17,538 bases of DNA from Pseudomonadota bacterium (GCA_021793055.1 JAJYTL010000028.1:1-17538); one strand, 5' to 3'. Shown: positions 1-8,562, numbered from the stretch's first letter. Program-made: numbers and translations. Notes: generated by a model not told the origin, from the letters alone.

Positions 1-1
1 T

Positions 2-34
2 TCCGATCTCGACCTTCTGGAGACGAAACCATGA
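2..34 (+). CDS. 3' end of an unidentified upstream gene (partial)
   Basis: Frame 2 is open from the window edge and reads SDLDLLETKP before a TGA at 32-34. That TGA overlaps the glgB ATG at 31-33 as ATGA. The same 4-base overlap is seen between treZ and treY, and a GTGA version between glgB and glgX, which makes a real upstream gene in one operon with glgB plausible. Ten residues are too few to identify the product. Genes often found before glgB (glgA, glgC, treS or a maltokinase) are possible by family knowledge only. An open frame this short can also occur by chance. Confidence 0.35.
   Translation, partial: SDLDLLETKP
19..23 (+). promoter_or_regulatory. Ribosome binding site of glgB
   Basis: GGAGA ends seven bases before the ATG at 31. 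It supports that start for glgB. Confidence 0.6.
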
Positions 35-2250
35 GCCGCCGCCCGAAGAGCCCCGCCGGCGCGCCACCTTTCGCGGCCCTCCTTCGCGGCGACGAGAGCG
101 ACCCCTTCGCGGTTCTCGGCATGCACGGACCGGGCGCGGACGGCGCGATCGTCGTCCGCGCGTTCCTGCCGCAGGCAAGCGCGGTTTCGGTCATCGACGG
201 GGCGAGCGGCGCCGTTGTCGCCGATCTCGCGCGCGTGCACCCAGACGGCGCGTTCCAAGGCATCGTCGGCCGAACCAGCTGTTTCGCCTATCGCCTTCGC
301 GTCGAAACGGCGGCCGGGCAAAGCGAGATCGAGGACCCCTATCGCTTTCCGCCGCTGCTCGGTGAACTCGACGCGTATCTCTTGGCCGAGGGCCGCCATC
401 ACCGCGCCTACGAGAAGCTTGGCGCCCATGTCACCGAGATCGCGGGCGTCGCCGGCGTCGCCTTCGCGGTGTGGGCGCCGAACGCGCGGCGCGTCAGCCT
501 GGTCGGCCCGTTCAACGACTGGGACGGTCGCCGTCACCCGATGCGGCTCCGTCACGATTGCGGCGTTTGGGAGCTGTTCGTCCCCGGTCTCGGCCCGGAG
601 ACGCTCTACAAGTTCGAGATCAAGGCGCGCTCCGGCGACCTTCTGCCGCTCAAGGCCGATCCCTTCGGGTTTTTCGCCGAGCGGCCACCCGCGACCGCCT
701 CGGTGGTATGGAACCTGGATGATTTCCGGTGGCGGGACGCCGAGTGGCGCGGCCGTCAGGCCGCGGCTGCGGCCCGCGACGCGCCGATCGCGATCTATGA
801 GGTTCATCTCGGCTCGTGGCGGCGCAGAAGCGACGCGGGCCAAGGCTATCTCAGCTACCGCGAGCTCGCAGACGCCCTCGTGCCCTACGTGCGCGATATG
901 GGCTTCACCCATATCGAGCTTCTGCCGATCAGCGAATATCCCTTTGACGGCTCTTGGGGCTACCAGCCGATCGGCCTCTTCGCGCCGACCAGCCGGCATG
1001 GCACGCCGGACGAATTTCGCGCCTTTATCGACCGCTGCCATCGGGATGGCCTCGGCGTCATCGTCGATTGGGTGGCCGGGCATTTCCCCGAGGACGCCCA
1101 CGGTCTCGGCCTCTTCGACGGCACGCATCTCTATGAGCACGCGGACCCGCGTCGGGGCCGCCATCCCGATTGGGGCACGCTGATCTTCAACTACGGCCGC
1201 AACGAGGTCGCCAACTATCTGTTCGCCAACGCGCTGTTCTGGGCGGATCGCTATCACATCGACGGGTTGAGGGCCGATGCGGTCGCCTCAATGCTCTATC
1301 TCGACTACAGTCGGCCGGCCGGCGAATGGAGCCCTAACCGCCACGGCGGACGGGAGAATCTCGAGGCCATCGCCTTCCTCAAGCACCTCAACGAGACGAT
1401 CTACGCCGAGGGCGGCGGCGCTTTCACGGTCGCGGAGGAATCCACCGCCTGGCCCATGGTGACGCGCCCGACCGACGTCGGCGGGCTCGGCTTCGGCTAC
1501 AAATGGAACATGGGCTGGATGCACGATACCCTGCTCTATATGAGCAAGGAGCCAGTGCACCGCCGCTACCACCACGATCTCCTGACCTTCGGCCTGCTCT
1601 ACGCGTTCTCGGAGAATTTCATCCTGCCGCTCTCGCACGACGAAGTGGTGCACGGCAAGGGCTCCCTGATCGGCAAGATGCCGGGCGACCACTGGCAGAA
1701 ATTCGCCAACCTTCGCGCTTATTATGGCTTCATGTACACGATGCCGGGAAAGAAGCTGCTGTTCATGGGTGGCGAATTCGCGCAGACGGCGGAATGGAAT
1801 CACGACCAGGGCCTGGATTGGCATCTTCTCGCCGATGCCCTCCATGCCGGAGTGCAACGCCTGGTGCGCGACCTGAACCGGCTCTATCGCGGCACGCCAG
1901 CGCTCCATCGGCGCGACTGCGAGCCGGAGGGCTTCGACTGGATCGATTGCAACGACATGGATCAAAGTGTGTTGTCGTATCTGCGCAAGGGCGCGACCCC
2001 GGACGACTGCGCCGTGATCGTCTGCAACTTCACCCCGGTGGTGCGCGAGCGCTACCGCATCGGCGTGCCGCGCCCCGGTTTCTATCGCGAGCGGCTGAAT
2101 ACCGATGCCGCCGACTACGGCGGCGGCAATATCGGCAATCTCGGCGGCGTAGCGGCGGAGCCTATCCCCTGGCACGGCCATGCTCACTCGCTGTCGGTCA
2201 CCTTGCCGCCGCTTGCGACACTCGTCCTGATTCCCGAGGGTACGTCGTGA
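31..2250 (+). CDS. glgB: 1,4-alpha-glucan (glycogen) branching enzyme
   Basis: GlgB (GH13 family) cuts an alpha-1,4 glucan chain and rejoins it as an alpha-1,6 branch during cytoplasmic glycogen synthesis. The protein is 739 residues, close to the E. coli enzyme. It has the long form: an extra N-terminal domain (DPFAVLGMH near residue 25), a CBM48 domain (VWAPNARRVSLVGPFNDWDG, about 150-170), the catalytic barrel, and a C-terminal beta domain. Catalytic residues are visible: nucleophile D416 in DGLRADAVAS, acid/base E469 in AEESTAWP, and D537 in HDEVVHGKGS. Their spacing (53 and 68) equals that of E. coli D405/E458/D526. Region I reads DWVAGHFP, where the usual form is DWVPGHFP. A ribosome site precedes the ATG, and the stop overlaps the glgX start. 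Family assignment is secure. Confidence 0.97.
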   Translation: MSRRPKSPAGAPPFAALLRGDESDPFAVLGMHGPGADGAIVVRAFLPQASAVSVIDGASGAVVADLARVHPDGAFQGIVGRTSCFAYRLRVETAAGQSEIEDPYRFPPLLGELDAYLLAEGRHHRAYEKLGAHVTEIAGVAGVAFAVWAPNARRVSLVGPFNDWDGRRHPMRLRHDCGVWELFVPGLGPETLYKFEIKARSGDLLPLKADPFGFFAERPPATASVVWNLDDFRWRDAEWRGRQAAAAARDAPIAIYEVHLGSWRRRSDAGQGYLSYRELADALVPYVRDMGFTHIELLPISEYPFDGSWGYQPIGLFAPTSRHGTPDEFRAFIDRCHRDGLGVIVDWVAGHFPEDAHGLGLFDGTHLYEHADPRRGRHPDWGTLIFNYGRNEVANYLFANALFWADRYHIDGLRADAVASMLYLDYSRPAGEWSPNRHGGRENLEAIAFLKHLNETIYAEGGGAFTVAEESTAWPMVTRPTDVGGLGFGYKWNMGWMHDTLLYMSKEPVHRRYHHDLLTFGLLYAFSENFILPLSHDEVVHGKGSLIGKMPGDHWQKFANLRAYYGFMYTMPGKKLLFMGGEFAQTAEWNHDQGLDWHLLADALHAGVQRLVRDLNRLYRGTPALHRRDCEPEGFDWIDCNDMDQSVLSYLRKGATPDDCAVIVCNFTPVVRERYRIGVPRPGFYRERLNTDAADYGGGNIGNLGGVAAEPIPWHGHAHSLSVTLPPLATLVLIPEGTS
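2236..2240 (+). promoter_or_regulatory. Ribosome binding site deciding the GTG start of glgX
   Basis: GAGGG inside the last codons of glgB lies six bases before the GTG at 2247. It favours that start over the ATG at 2289 and over the much longer open frame that runs back into glgB. Confidence 0.55.
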
Positions 2251-4475
2251 CCGACCAGCGAACGACATCGCCTGCCGCGACCGAGGCCATGGCTCCCGCC
2301 ACCGAGAGGCCGGCCATCGCTCCCGCCCGCCAGCGCATCTGGCCCGGCCTGCCCTATCCGCTCGGCGCCACCTGGGACGGCACCGGCGTCAATGTCGCGG
2401 TGTTCTCCCTACACGCCGAGAAGATCGAGCTATGCCTGTTCGATTCGAGCGGTCGGCACGAGACCGATCGGCTGGTCTTGCCCGAGTACACCAACGAGGT
2501 CTGGCACGGCTATTTCCCCGACCTCAGGCCCGGACAACGTTACGGCCTCCGCGTTTCCGGCCCCTACGCGCCGCGCCAAGGTCACCGCTTCAATCCGCAC
2601 AAGCTCCTCCTCGATCCCTATGCCCTGCATCTCGTCGGCCGGCTCGAGTGGAATGATGCCGTCTATGGCTACACCATCGGCCATCGCCTCGGCGATCTTT
2701 CGTTCGACATGCGCGACAGCGCGCCCTTCATGCCGAAATGCGTGGTCACCGATACGGCCTTTACCTGGTCCGACGACAGCCCGTTGCGGCGCCCCTGGCC
2801 CGAAACCGTGATCTACGAAACTCATGTCCGGGGCTTCACGAAATTGCACCCGAACGTGCCGGAGACGCTACGCGGCACCTTCGCCGGCCTCGCGACGCCG
2901 GACATGGTGCAGCATTTGCGCAACCTCGGCGTCACCGCAGTGGAACTGTTGCCGGTCCACACCTTCGTCGACGAGGCGCCGCTCGTCCACCGCAGCCTGG
3001 TCAACTACTGGGGCTATAACACCCTCGGCTTTTTCGCGCCGGAGCCGCGCTATTTGAGCGACGGCGGCATCGCCGAATTCAAGACCATGGTGAAGGTGCT
3101 GCACGACGCCGGCATCGAGGTCATTCTCGACGTCGTCTACAATCACACGGCAGAAGGCAACCGGCTCGGCCCGACGCTCTCGTTCCGCGGCATCGACAAT
3201 GCCTCCTATTACCGCCTCGATCCCAACGACCAGAGCCGTTACGTCGACTTCACAGGCTGCGGCAATACCTTCAACCTGCATCAGCCGCGCGTTCTGCAAT
3301 TGGTCATGGATTCGCTCCGCTACTGGGTCGAGAAGATGCACGTCGACGGCTTCCGCTTCGATCTCGCCACCACCCTCGCCCGCGAGATGGACGGCAGCTT
3401 CAACCGCTACTCGAGCTTCCTCGACGTGGTCCGCCAGGACCCGGTGCTGTCCCGCGTCAAGCTGATCGCCGAGCCTTGGGATATCGGGCCGAACGGCTAT
3501 CAACTCGGCTCCTTTCCGCCCGGATGGGCCGAATGGAACGACCGCTACCGCGATACCGTGCGCCGCTTCTGGAAGGGCGAGCCCGGGACGGTCGCGGAGC
3601 TTGCTTCGCGCCTCACCGGGTCGAGCGACATTTTCGACCTCCGGGGCCGCCGGCCCTGGGCCAGCATCAACTTCGTCACTGCGCATGACGGCTTCACGCT
3701 CGCCGATCTCGTCAGCTTCGACCACAAACACAATCTGGCGAACGGCGAGGATAACCGCGACGGCACAGACCAGAATCACAGCTGGAATTGCGGCACCGAG
3801 GGCGAGACCGAGGACCAGAATATCCTCGCGCTGCGCGCCCGCCAGCAACGCAATATCCTGGCGACCTTGCTGCTGTCGCAAGGGACGCCCATGCTCCTCG
3901 CGGGCGACGAATTCGGCCGTAGCGCGGCCGGCAACAACAACGCCTATTGCCAGGACAACGAGCTGAGCTGGCTCGATTGGTCCGAGATCGGCGCGGAAGG
4001 CGAGGCGCTCCACGCCTTCGTCCGCCGCCTGCTTCGCCTGCGAAGCGAACATGTGGTGTTCCGCCGCGGACGCTTCTTTCTCGGCAAGCCAACGCCCGGA
4101 ACCAAGGTCAAGGACATCACATGGCTCCGGCCGGACCGCGAGGAAAAGACGCAGGAAGATTGGGAAGTCAGCTATTCCCGCTGCCTCAGCTTCGTGATCA
4201 GCGGCGAACCCGGACGCTATCACCTGACCGCGACCGGTATCGCGGAGCCCGACGACACCTTCCTCGTGATCATGAACGCGACCGAGGAAACGATCGACTA
4301 TACCCTGCCCGAGTTCGATTCCACGCATGCCTGGCATCCGATCGTCGATACCTTCCACCCGGGCGGCGCGGCCGAGGCAAAGGACATCGCCCCGGGCGAG
4401 GCCACCCCTGTCGCGCCTCACAGCCTGCAGGTTTTCGTCAGGCGGAACGAGACGGACCAGCCGCCGCAATTTTAA
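2247..4475 (+). CDS. glgX: Glycogen debranching enzyme, isoamylase type (GlgX/TreX)
   Basis: This enzyme hydrolyses alpha-1,6 branch points of glycogen and releases linear maltooligosaccharides. From the GTG at 2247 the protein is 742 residues. About 30 Pro/Ala/Thr-rich residues come first, then a CBM48 domain starting at PGLPYPLGATWDG, the GH13 barrel (EVILDVVYNHTAEG) and a C-terminal beta domain. Catalytic residues are D372 in DGFRFDLATTLARE, E409 in LIAEPWDIGPNGYQLG, and D481 in FVTAHDGFTLADL. The GTG overlaps the glgB TGA (GTGA, 2247-2250), so translation is probably coupled. The frame stays open upstream into glgB, but that part is a shadow of glgB. With treY and treZ nearby the gene could equally be called treX, since the families overlap; TreX feeds TreY. 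An alternative start is the ATG at 2289. The stop overlaps that of malQ on the other strand. Confidence 0.95.
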   Translation: MTDQRTTSPAATEAMAPATERPAIAPARQRIWPGLPYPLGATWDGTGVNVAVFSLHAEKIELCLFDSSGRHETDRLVLPEYTNEVWHGYFPDLRPGQRYGLRVSGPYAPRQGHRFNPHKLLLDPYALHLVGRLEWNDAVYGYTIGHRLGDLSFDMRDSAPFMPKCVVTDTAFTWSDDSPLRRPWPETVIYETHVRGFTKLHPNVPETLRGTFAGLATPDMVQHLRNLGVTAVELLPVHTFVDEAPLVHRSLVNYWGYNTLGFFAPEPRYLSDGGIAEFKTMVKVLHDAGIEVILDVVYNHTAEGNRLGPTLSFRGIDNASYYRLDPNDQSRYVDFTGCGNTFNLHQPRVLQLVMDSLRYWVEKMHVDGFRFDLATTLAREMDGSFNRYSSFLDVVRQDPVLSRVKLIAEPWDIGPNGYQLGSFPPGWAEWNDRYRDTVRRFWKGEPGTVAELASRLTGSSDIFDLRGRRPWASINFVTAHDGFTLADLVSFDHKHNLANGEDNRDGTDQNHSWNCGTEGETEDQNILALRARQQRNILATLLLSQGTPMLLAGDEFGRSAAGNNNAYCQDNELSWLDWSEIGAEGEALHAFVRRLLRLRSEHVVFRRGRFFLGKPTPGTKVKDITWLRPDREEKTQEDWEVSYSRCLSFVISGEPGRYHLTATGIAEPDDTFLVIMNATEETIDYTLPEFDSTHAWHPIVDTFHPGGAAEAKDIAPGEATPVAPHSLQVFVRRNETDQPPQF

Positions 4476-6676
4476 GCTGGACCGGCGGCGCCGGCGGGCC
4501 GGATGGCGCGCAAAAGCCGCGCCAGCGAGGTCAGCCTCGGGTCGTTGGCCAAGGCCTCGCCGGAAACGGGGAGCTTACGGCACCAATTGTCGTGCCCGCT
4601 GGTCGTGCCGGGAAGATTGGTCTGCTCGAGCTGTCCCAGCACGTCCTCGAGCTGCACCATGAGCAGCCGGCCGGGCGCCCGGGCGAGAAAGGCATAGGCG
4701 GCGGCGACCAAGTCGTCCGAGGCGCTCGCGGGGACGGCTCTGCCTTCCGGCCAAAGCCCCTCGTCGATCAGCGCCACGATCAAGGCTTGCCGCGCCGCCG
4801 CCCGGTCCACCCGGGCGTTTTGCTCCGCCGCCGCGGACGGAAAAAGGCCAAGCGCCGCAAAAACCTCGATATCCCGGTCCCGCCAATATCCCGGAAGAGT
4901 CGGCAGGTCGTGGGTCCCGACCGCGAGATGCGCCAAGGCGGGATAAGCCTCCGGCCGATGGAAGGCGCCGTCCGGATCGCGCTCGAAATAGAGCAAGCGG
5001 CAGGACAGAATCGCCGCGGCCGCCAACCGCTCGCGCAGGCCATCCGGCACCGTGCCAAGATCCTCGCCGACGACGACGCAGCGTGCGCGCTGGCTCTCCA
5101 GCGCCGTGATCGCGACGAGATCGTCGAGCGGCGCGCGGACATAGCCGCCCGACGCCGCAGCCTCGCCCGCCGGGATCCAGAACAGGCGGTTGAAGCCGAG
5201 AACGTGGTCGATCCGCAGCGCCCCCGCATGCCGCATATTGGCGCGCAGAAGATCGATGAAGGGGCCATACGCGCGCTCGCGCAAGGCGATCGGGTTGAAC
5301 GGCGGCAACCCCCAGTTCTGGCCCTGGGGGTTGAACGGATCGGGCGGCGCGCCAAGCGCAGCCCCGAAAGCGAGGCTCCGTTGCTGGATCCAGCCCTCGG
5401 CGCCATGCGGATCGGCGCCGAGCGCGAGATCGCGGTAAAGACCGAGCGCCATGCCCTGCGCCCGCGCCGCCGCCGCGGCCAATTGCCGCTCTGCCTCCCA
5501 CTGCAGGTATTGGTGGAAGCCGAGTCGCTCGTCATGCGCCACAGCGAAGGCGGCGACCTCGGGCGAGGCCGGATCGCGATAGGCCGCCGGCCAGTCGCGC
5601 CAGGGGAAGTGACCGATCTTACCGTCGCGGAAGTGTTCGGAAAGCGCCTCGAAGATCGCGAAATCCGCGAGCGCCGCGCCGCCCGCCGTGCGAAAGCGCG
5701 CGAAATCGGCGGCGCGCGCTTCGCTCGCCGTCGCCCGAAACGTGGCGTAGAGCCGCTCCAGAATCGGCAGCTTCAGGGCCGCGACCGCGACATAGTCGAC
5801 ATCGCGGCTGGCCCGCGCCGCCGCAAGCCGCGCCTGAAACGCCGGCGCCGCGACATCAATACGCGCCGGCTCGCAAGCCGCGAACTCCGGCACCGCCTCG
5901 ATCTCGATATAGAGCGGATTGAGAAATCCGCGATGCGACGGCGCGTAAGGACTGGCATGAGCCGGATTGCCGATGAAAAGTGCGTTGGTCGGATTCAAGC
6001 CGATAACGTTGGCGCCAAGTTCCCGCGCCCGCTCGGCGAAGCGGCCGAGCTCGCCGAAATCGCCCATACCCCAGCTTCGCGGCCCGGCGAGACCATAGAT
6101 TTGAAGGGCGAAGCCCCAGAGGCCAGGCGCCTTCGTCAGCGTATCCGGCAGATAGCATTGCGACGGCGCGACGATAAGCGTGGTCGCATCGGCTATCGGA
6201 TCGCCGCATCCTTCGAGAACCGCTTCGAGCCGGTGGTAGCCGAGCGGCAGGTTCGCGGGCAGCGCCAGCGCGCGGCGCTCGAAAGTCTCGGTCCCAATTG
6301 CATGGCGCGCCATCAGCGGCAAATCGGCGACACGCACCCGACCTCGGTGCCGTGCGCCGTCCTCTTCCGTCAGGGTCCAGGCCAGATAACCGGCCACTGC
6401 CGATGCGGGATGATGGATCGGGGCCGCAAGCGACGCGTCCCCCCGCGCGACCCGGACGACCACGGAATCCAGCAGTCGCTGCCAAGCGGCCCGCTCGAGC
6501 CCGGCTAGGCTTTTCTCCGCCTCCGCGACGGTTGCGGCGGCGAGACCCATGGCGGCCAAAAGAGCGCTTTTGGACGGCCCCGACAGCGCCCGTCCCTCGC
6601 CCCAAATGTCGTGATAAGCGGGCTCGATGCCGGCTAGCGCGGCAAGACGGTCAAGGATATCCCGGTTAGGGCCCAT
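4472..6676 (-). CDS. malQ: 4-alpha-glucanotransferase (amylomaltase, GH77)
   Basis: MalQ transfers glucan segments between maltooligosaccharides, releasing glucose and making chains long enough for the phosphorylase. The protein is 734 residues, similar to large proteobacterial MalQ proteins. An N-terminal region of about 150 residues precedes the GH77 barrel, which begins near GLWGFALQIYGL and RSWGMGDFGEL. Catalytic residues are nucleophile D490 in LRIDHVLGF, acid/base E538 in VVGEDLGTVP, and D590 in GTHDLPTLPGYW. Their spacing (48, 52) matches E. coli D448/E496/D548. No clear Shine-Dalgarno sequence precedes the ATG, so the start is the least certain part. The gene follows glgP after 70 bases and converges on glgX, the two stop codons sharing the palindrome TTAA at 4472-4475. 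The C-terminus is short and Ala/Gly/Pro-rich. Confidence 0.95.
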   Translation of the reverse strand: MGPNRDILDRLAALAGIEPAYHDIWGEGRALSGPSKSALLAAMGLAAATVAEAEKSLAGLERAAWQRLLDSVVVRVARGDASLAAPIHHPASAVAGYLAWTLTEEDGARHRGRVRVADLPLMARHAIGTETFERRALALPANLPLGYHRLEAVLEGCGDPIADATTLIVAPSQCYLPDTLTKAPGLWGFALQIYGLAGPRSWGMGDFGELGRFAERARELGANVIGLNPTNALFIGNPAHASPYAPSHRGFLNPLYIEIEAVPEFAACEPARIDVAAPAFQARLAAARASRDVDYVAVAALKLPILERLYATFRATASEARAADFARFRTAGGAALADFAIFEALSEHFRDGKIGHFPWRDWPAAYRDPASPEVAAFAVAHDERLGFHQYLQWEAERQLAAAAARAQGMALGLYRDLALGADPHGAEGWIQQRSLAFGAALGAPPDPFNPQGQNWGLPPFNPIALRERAYGPFIDLLRANMRHAGALRIDHVLGFNRLFWIPAGEAAASGGYVRAPLDDLVAITALESQRARCVVVGEDLGTVPDGLRERLAAAAILSCRLLYFERDPDGAFHRPEAYPALAHLAVGTHDLPTLPGYWRDRDIEVFAALGLFPSAAAEQNARVDRAAARQALIVALIDEGLWPEGRAVPASASDDLVAAAYAFLARAPGRLLMVQLEDVLGQLEQTNLPGTTSGHDNWCRKLPVSGEALANDPRLTSLARLLRAIRPAGAAGPA

Positions 6677-6685
6677 GCGCGACCA

Positions 6686-6714
6686 AGTTTAAGGAGGCGG
6701 GCAGGCATGATCAA
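6686..6714 (-). promoter_or_regulatory. Possible sigma-70-like promoter for malQ
   Basis: On the minus strand TTGATC (6714-6709), 17 bases, then TAAACT (6691-6686) resemble -35 and -10 boxes at four of six positions each. Transcription would start near 6679, almost at the malQ ATG at 6676. That would make a nearly leaderless mRNA and fit the missing ribosome site. Such matches also arise by chance, so this is only a candidate. Confidence 0.22.
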
Positions 6715-6736
6715 GAAACCGCGCCGAGCTTCGCGG
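6713..6736 (-). terminator. Weak intrinsic terminator candidate after glgP
   Basis: On the minus strand, 11 bases past the glgP stop, CCGCG and CGCGG form a 5-bp all-GC stem (6736-6732 with 6723-6719) around an 8-base loop, followed by TTTCTT. The stem is short, so partial read-through into malQ would be expected even if it works. Confidence 0.22.
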
Positions 6737-6746
6737 CGGCAACCGA

Positions 6747-8492
6747 TTATCGCAGATAGGCCTCGGTCGCGTAGCGGCGCATCATACGTTGGCTGTTGAA
6801 ATAGGCGCCGATCTTGCTGATGCCCTCTTTCATCATCCATATCCAGCGCGCCCGATCCTTGTAGTAGAGCGGCAGGACCAGTTGGTCGAGCTTCTCGTAG
6901 AGCAAATCCGCATGCCCGGCGCCGGCCCCGAAAGCATCGTCGTCGCCAATGGCCCAGCCGGTCACGCCTTCGACGCACGCCTCAACCCACCAGCCGTCGA
7001 GAATGCTCAAGTTGAGCACGCCGTTGAAAGCCGCCTTCATGCCGCTGGTGCCCGAGGCCTCCATGGGCGGGAGCGGCGTGTTGAGCCAAACATCCGCGCC
7101 GGCGACCAAAACCGCCGCCATTCGGATATCGTAGTTCGGCAGAAAGACCATTGGGATGCTGTTCGCGAGCTGCCGGACATAACCGTTGAGTTCTGCGATC
7201 AGGGCCTTGCCCTGCTCGTCGCGGGGATGCGCCTTGCCGGCGAAAACGAGCTGAAACGGCTGCTTGCGCGCGATGCCGACAAGGCGCTCCATGTCCGTGA
7301 ACAAAAGATCGGGCCGCTTATAGCCGGTCATGCGGCGGGCAAAACCGAACAACGGCATATCGGCGCTCATCTCCACCCCGGAAGCCTTCTTGACGAGGTC
7401 GAGAAGATCGCGTTTCGCCTCTTGATGCGCCGACCACACCGCCTCGTCCTTCAATTGGTCGCCGAGTGACAACACTTCGGGCTCATGCGCCCAATGGGGA
7501 AACGCCGATTGATAAAGCCGCGCGAAGGCGCGATGGGTCCAGGTCTGCACGTGCACGCCGTTGGTAATGGCCCGAACCTGATAGCCCGGATACATCCGGT
7601 GCGCCGTCTCGGCGTGGCGCTCGGCCACACCGTTGACGTAGCCGCTGAGGTTGAGCGCGAGCCGCGTCATGTTCAGCGCCTCCGTCCCGCCGATCGTCTT
7701 GAGCTCGCCGATGTCGATGAAGTCGCCAAGCACCTTTTCGACCATGTCATAGGCAAAGCGATCGGAGGCGGCCGACACCGGCGTATGCGTGGTGAAGACG
7801 CACATTTCGCGCACTTGCGCCGGGTCGAAGACGGATTCGCCGGGACGGACATCCTCCGGATGATGGCGTCTTTGGCGCAGAAGCTGCAGGCCGAGAAGCG
7901 CCGCGTGCCCCTCGTTCATGTGATAGGTATGAATCGAAAAGCCCAGCGCCTGTAGAATCCGGACGCCGCCGATACCGAGAACGATCTCCTGCTTCAGCCG
8001 ATATTCCGCGCCGCCGCCATAAAGCGCATCGGTGATCTTGCGGTCCTCGGGACTGTTCTGTTCCAAATCGGTATCGAGAAGAAGGATTGGAATGCAATGG
8101 CCGAGCGGGCAGGTGAGCGGCATTACCCACGGACGGACCCAGACCTCCCGGCCCTCGATCGGCACCGTGATCATGGCCCCGAGCGGCTCGGTCCAGGCGC
8201 CGGGATCCCACGGGTCCGGGTGATCCACCTGACGTCCGTTGGCGTCGATCTCCTGCTTGAGATAACCGGAGCGGCTCACCAGGGTCACGAAAACGACCGG
8301 AATCTCCAGATCGGCGCAAGAGCGCGCCGTATCGCCGGCCAGCACGCCGAGGCCGCCGCTATAGGTATGCATCTCCGGCCTGAGCGCGATCTCCATCGAG
8401 AAATAGGCGATGTGAATCCGCTGCGTGAAGGCGTCTATGGTTTTCAGCGGCTGAATTCCGTCCACGTCGCGTTCTCCGATGCCAAAAAACAT
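6747..8492 (-). CDS. glgP: Alpha-glucan (glycogen/maltodextrin) phosphorylase, short form
   Basis: This GT35 enzyme phosphorolyses terminal alpha-1,4 glucose to glucose-1-phosphate. It resembles the alpha-glucan family phosphorylases of the Thermotoga type rather than long E. coli GlgP/MalP. Visible motifs are IAYFSMEIAL, TYSGGLGVLAGD, ITNGVHVQTWTH, FARRMTGYKRPDLLF and the pyridoxal-phosphate site EASGTSGMKAAFNG, with K486 as the presumed PLP lysine. From the ATG at 8492 it has 581 residues, against about 800 for classical phosphorylases, and it lacks the N-terminal extension (DUF3417) of many relatives. The frame also has an upstream ATG at 8528, giving 593 residues. Neither start has a good ribosome site. 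8492 is preferred because a predicted transcription start falls at 8528, but leaderless translation from 8528 cannot be excluded. An FNR-type box lies upstream. Confidence 0.92.
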   Translation of the reverse strand: MFFGIGERDVDGIQPLKTIDAFTQRIHIAYFSMEIALRPEMHTYSGGLGVLAGDTARSCADLEIPVVFVTLVSRSGYLKQEIDANGRQVDHPDPWDPGAWTEPLGAMITVPIEGREVWVRPWVMPLTCPLGHCIPILLLDTDLEQNSPEDRKITDALYGGGAEYRLKQEIVLGIGGVRILQALGFSIHTYHMNEGHAALLGLQLLRQRRHHPEDVRPGESVFDPAQVREMCVFTTHTPVSAASDRFAYDMVEKVLGDFIDIGELKTIGGTEALNMTRLALNLSGYVNGVAERHAETAHRMYPGYQVRAITNGVHVQTWTHRAFARLYQSAFPHWAHEPEVLSLGDQLKDEAVWSAHQEAKRDLLDLVKKASGVEMSADMPLFGFARRMTGYKRPDLLFTDMERLVGIARKQPFQLVFAGKAHPRDEQGKALIAELNGYVRQLANSIPMVFLPNYDIRMAAVLVAGADVWLNTPLPPMEASGTSGMKAAFNGVLNLSILDGWWVEACVEGVTGWAIGDDDAFGAGAGHADLLYEKLDQLVLPLYYKDRARWIWMMKEGISKIGAYFNSQRMMRRYATEAYLR

Positions 8493-8534
8493 CCGACCCC
8501 GACCGCTCAGGGCGGACCGCCACGGCATAACTGC

Positions 8535-8540
8535 AGGCTA
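8535..8540 (-). promoter_or_regulatory. Candidate -10 element of an FNR/FixK-activated glgP promoter
   Basis: TAGCCT on the minus strand matches TATAAT at three of six positions, including the key T1, A2 and T6. Its centre is exactly 32 bases from the centre of the FNR box at 8563-8576, the spacing expected of a class II promoter (box at -41.5). This predicts a transcript start at about 8528. Confidence 0.4.
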
Positions 8541-8562
8541 CGCCGCCCGGAGCGGCGACGGG

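Noticed and set aside
4482..4494. CCGGC-GGC-GCCGG hairpin just after glgX as a possible terminator
   Set aside because: It lies within the Ala/Gly/Pro-rich last codons of malQ and has no T-tract, so coding composition explains it.
3947..6508. An 853-codon plus-strand open frame antisense to malQ
   Set aside because: It mirrors the malQ codons and the end of glgX. The translation is Arg/Ala/Gly-rich with no family motif, while malQ carries all GH77 catalytic residues. Long antisense frames are expected at this G+C content.
8541..8557. Inverted repeat CGCCGC/GCGGCG between the FNR box and the -10 candidate
   Set aside because: A 6-bp GC stem with no T-run is unlikely to be a terminator for treY and is common by chance here.
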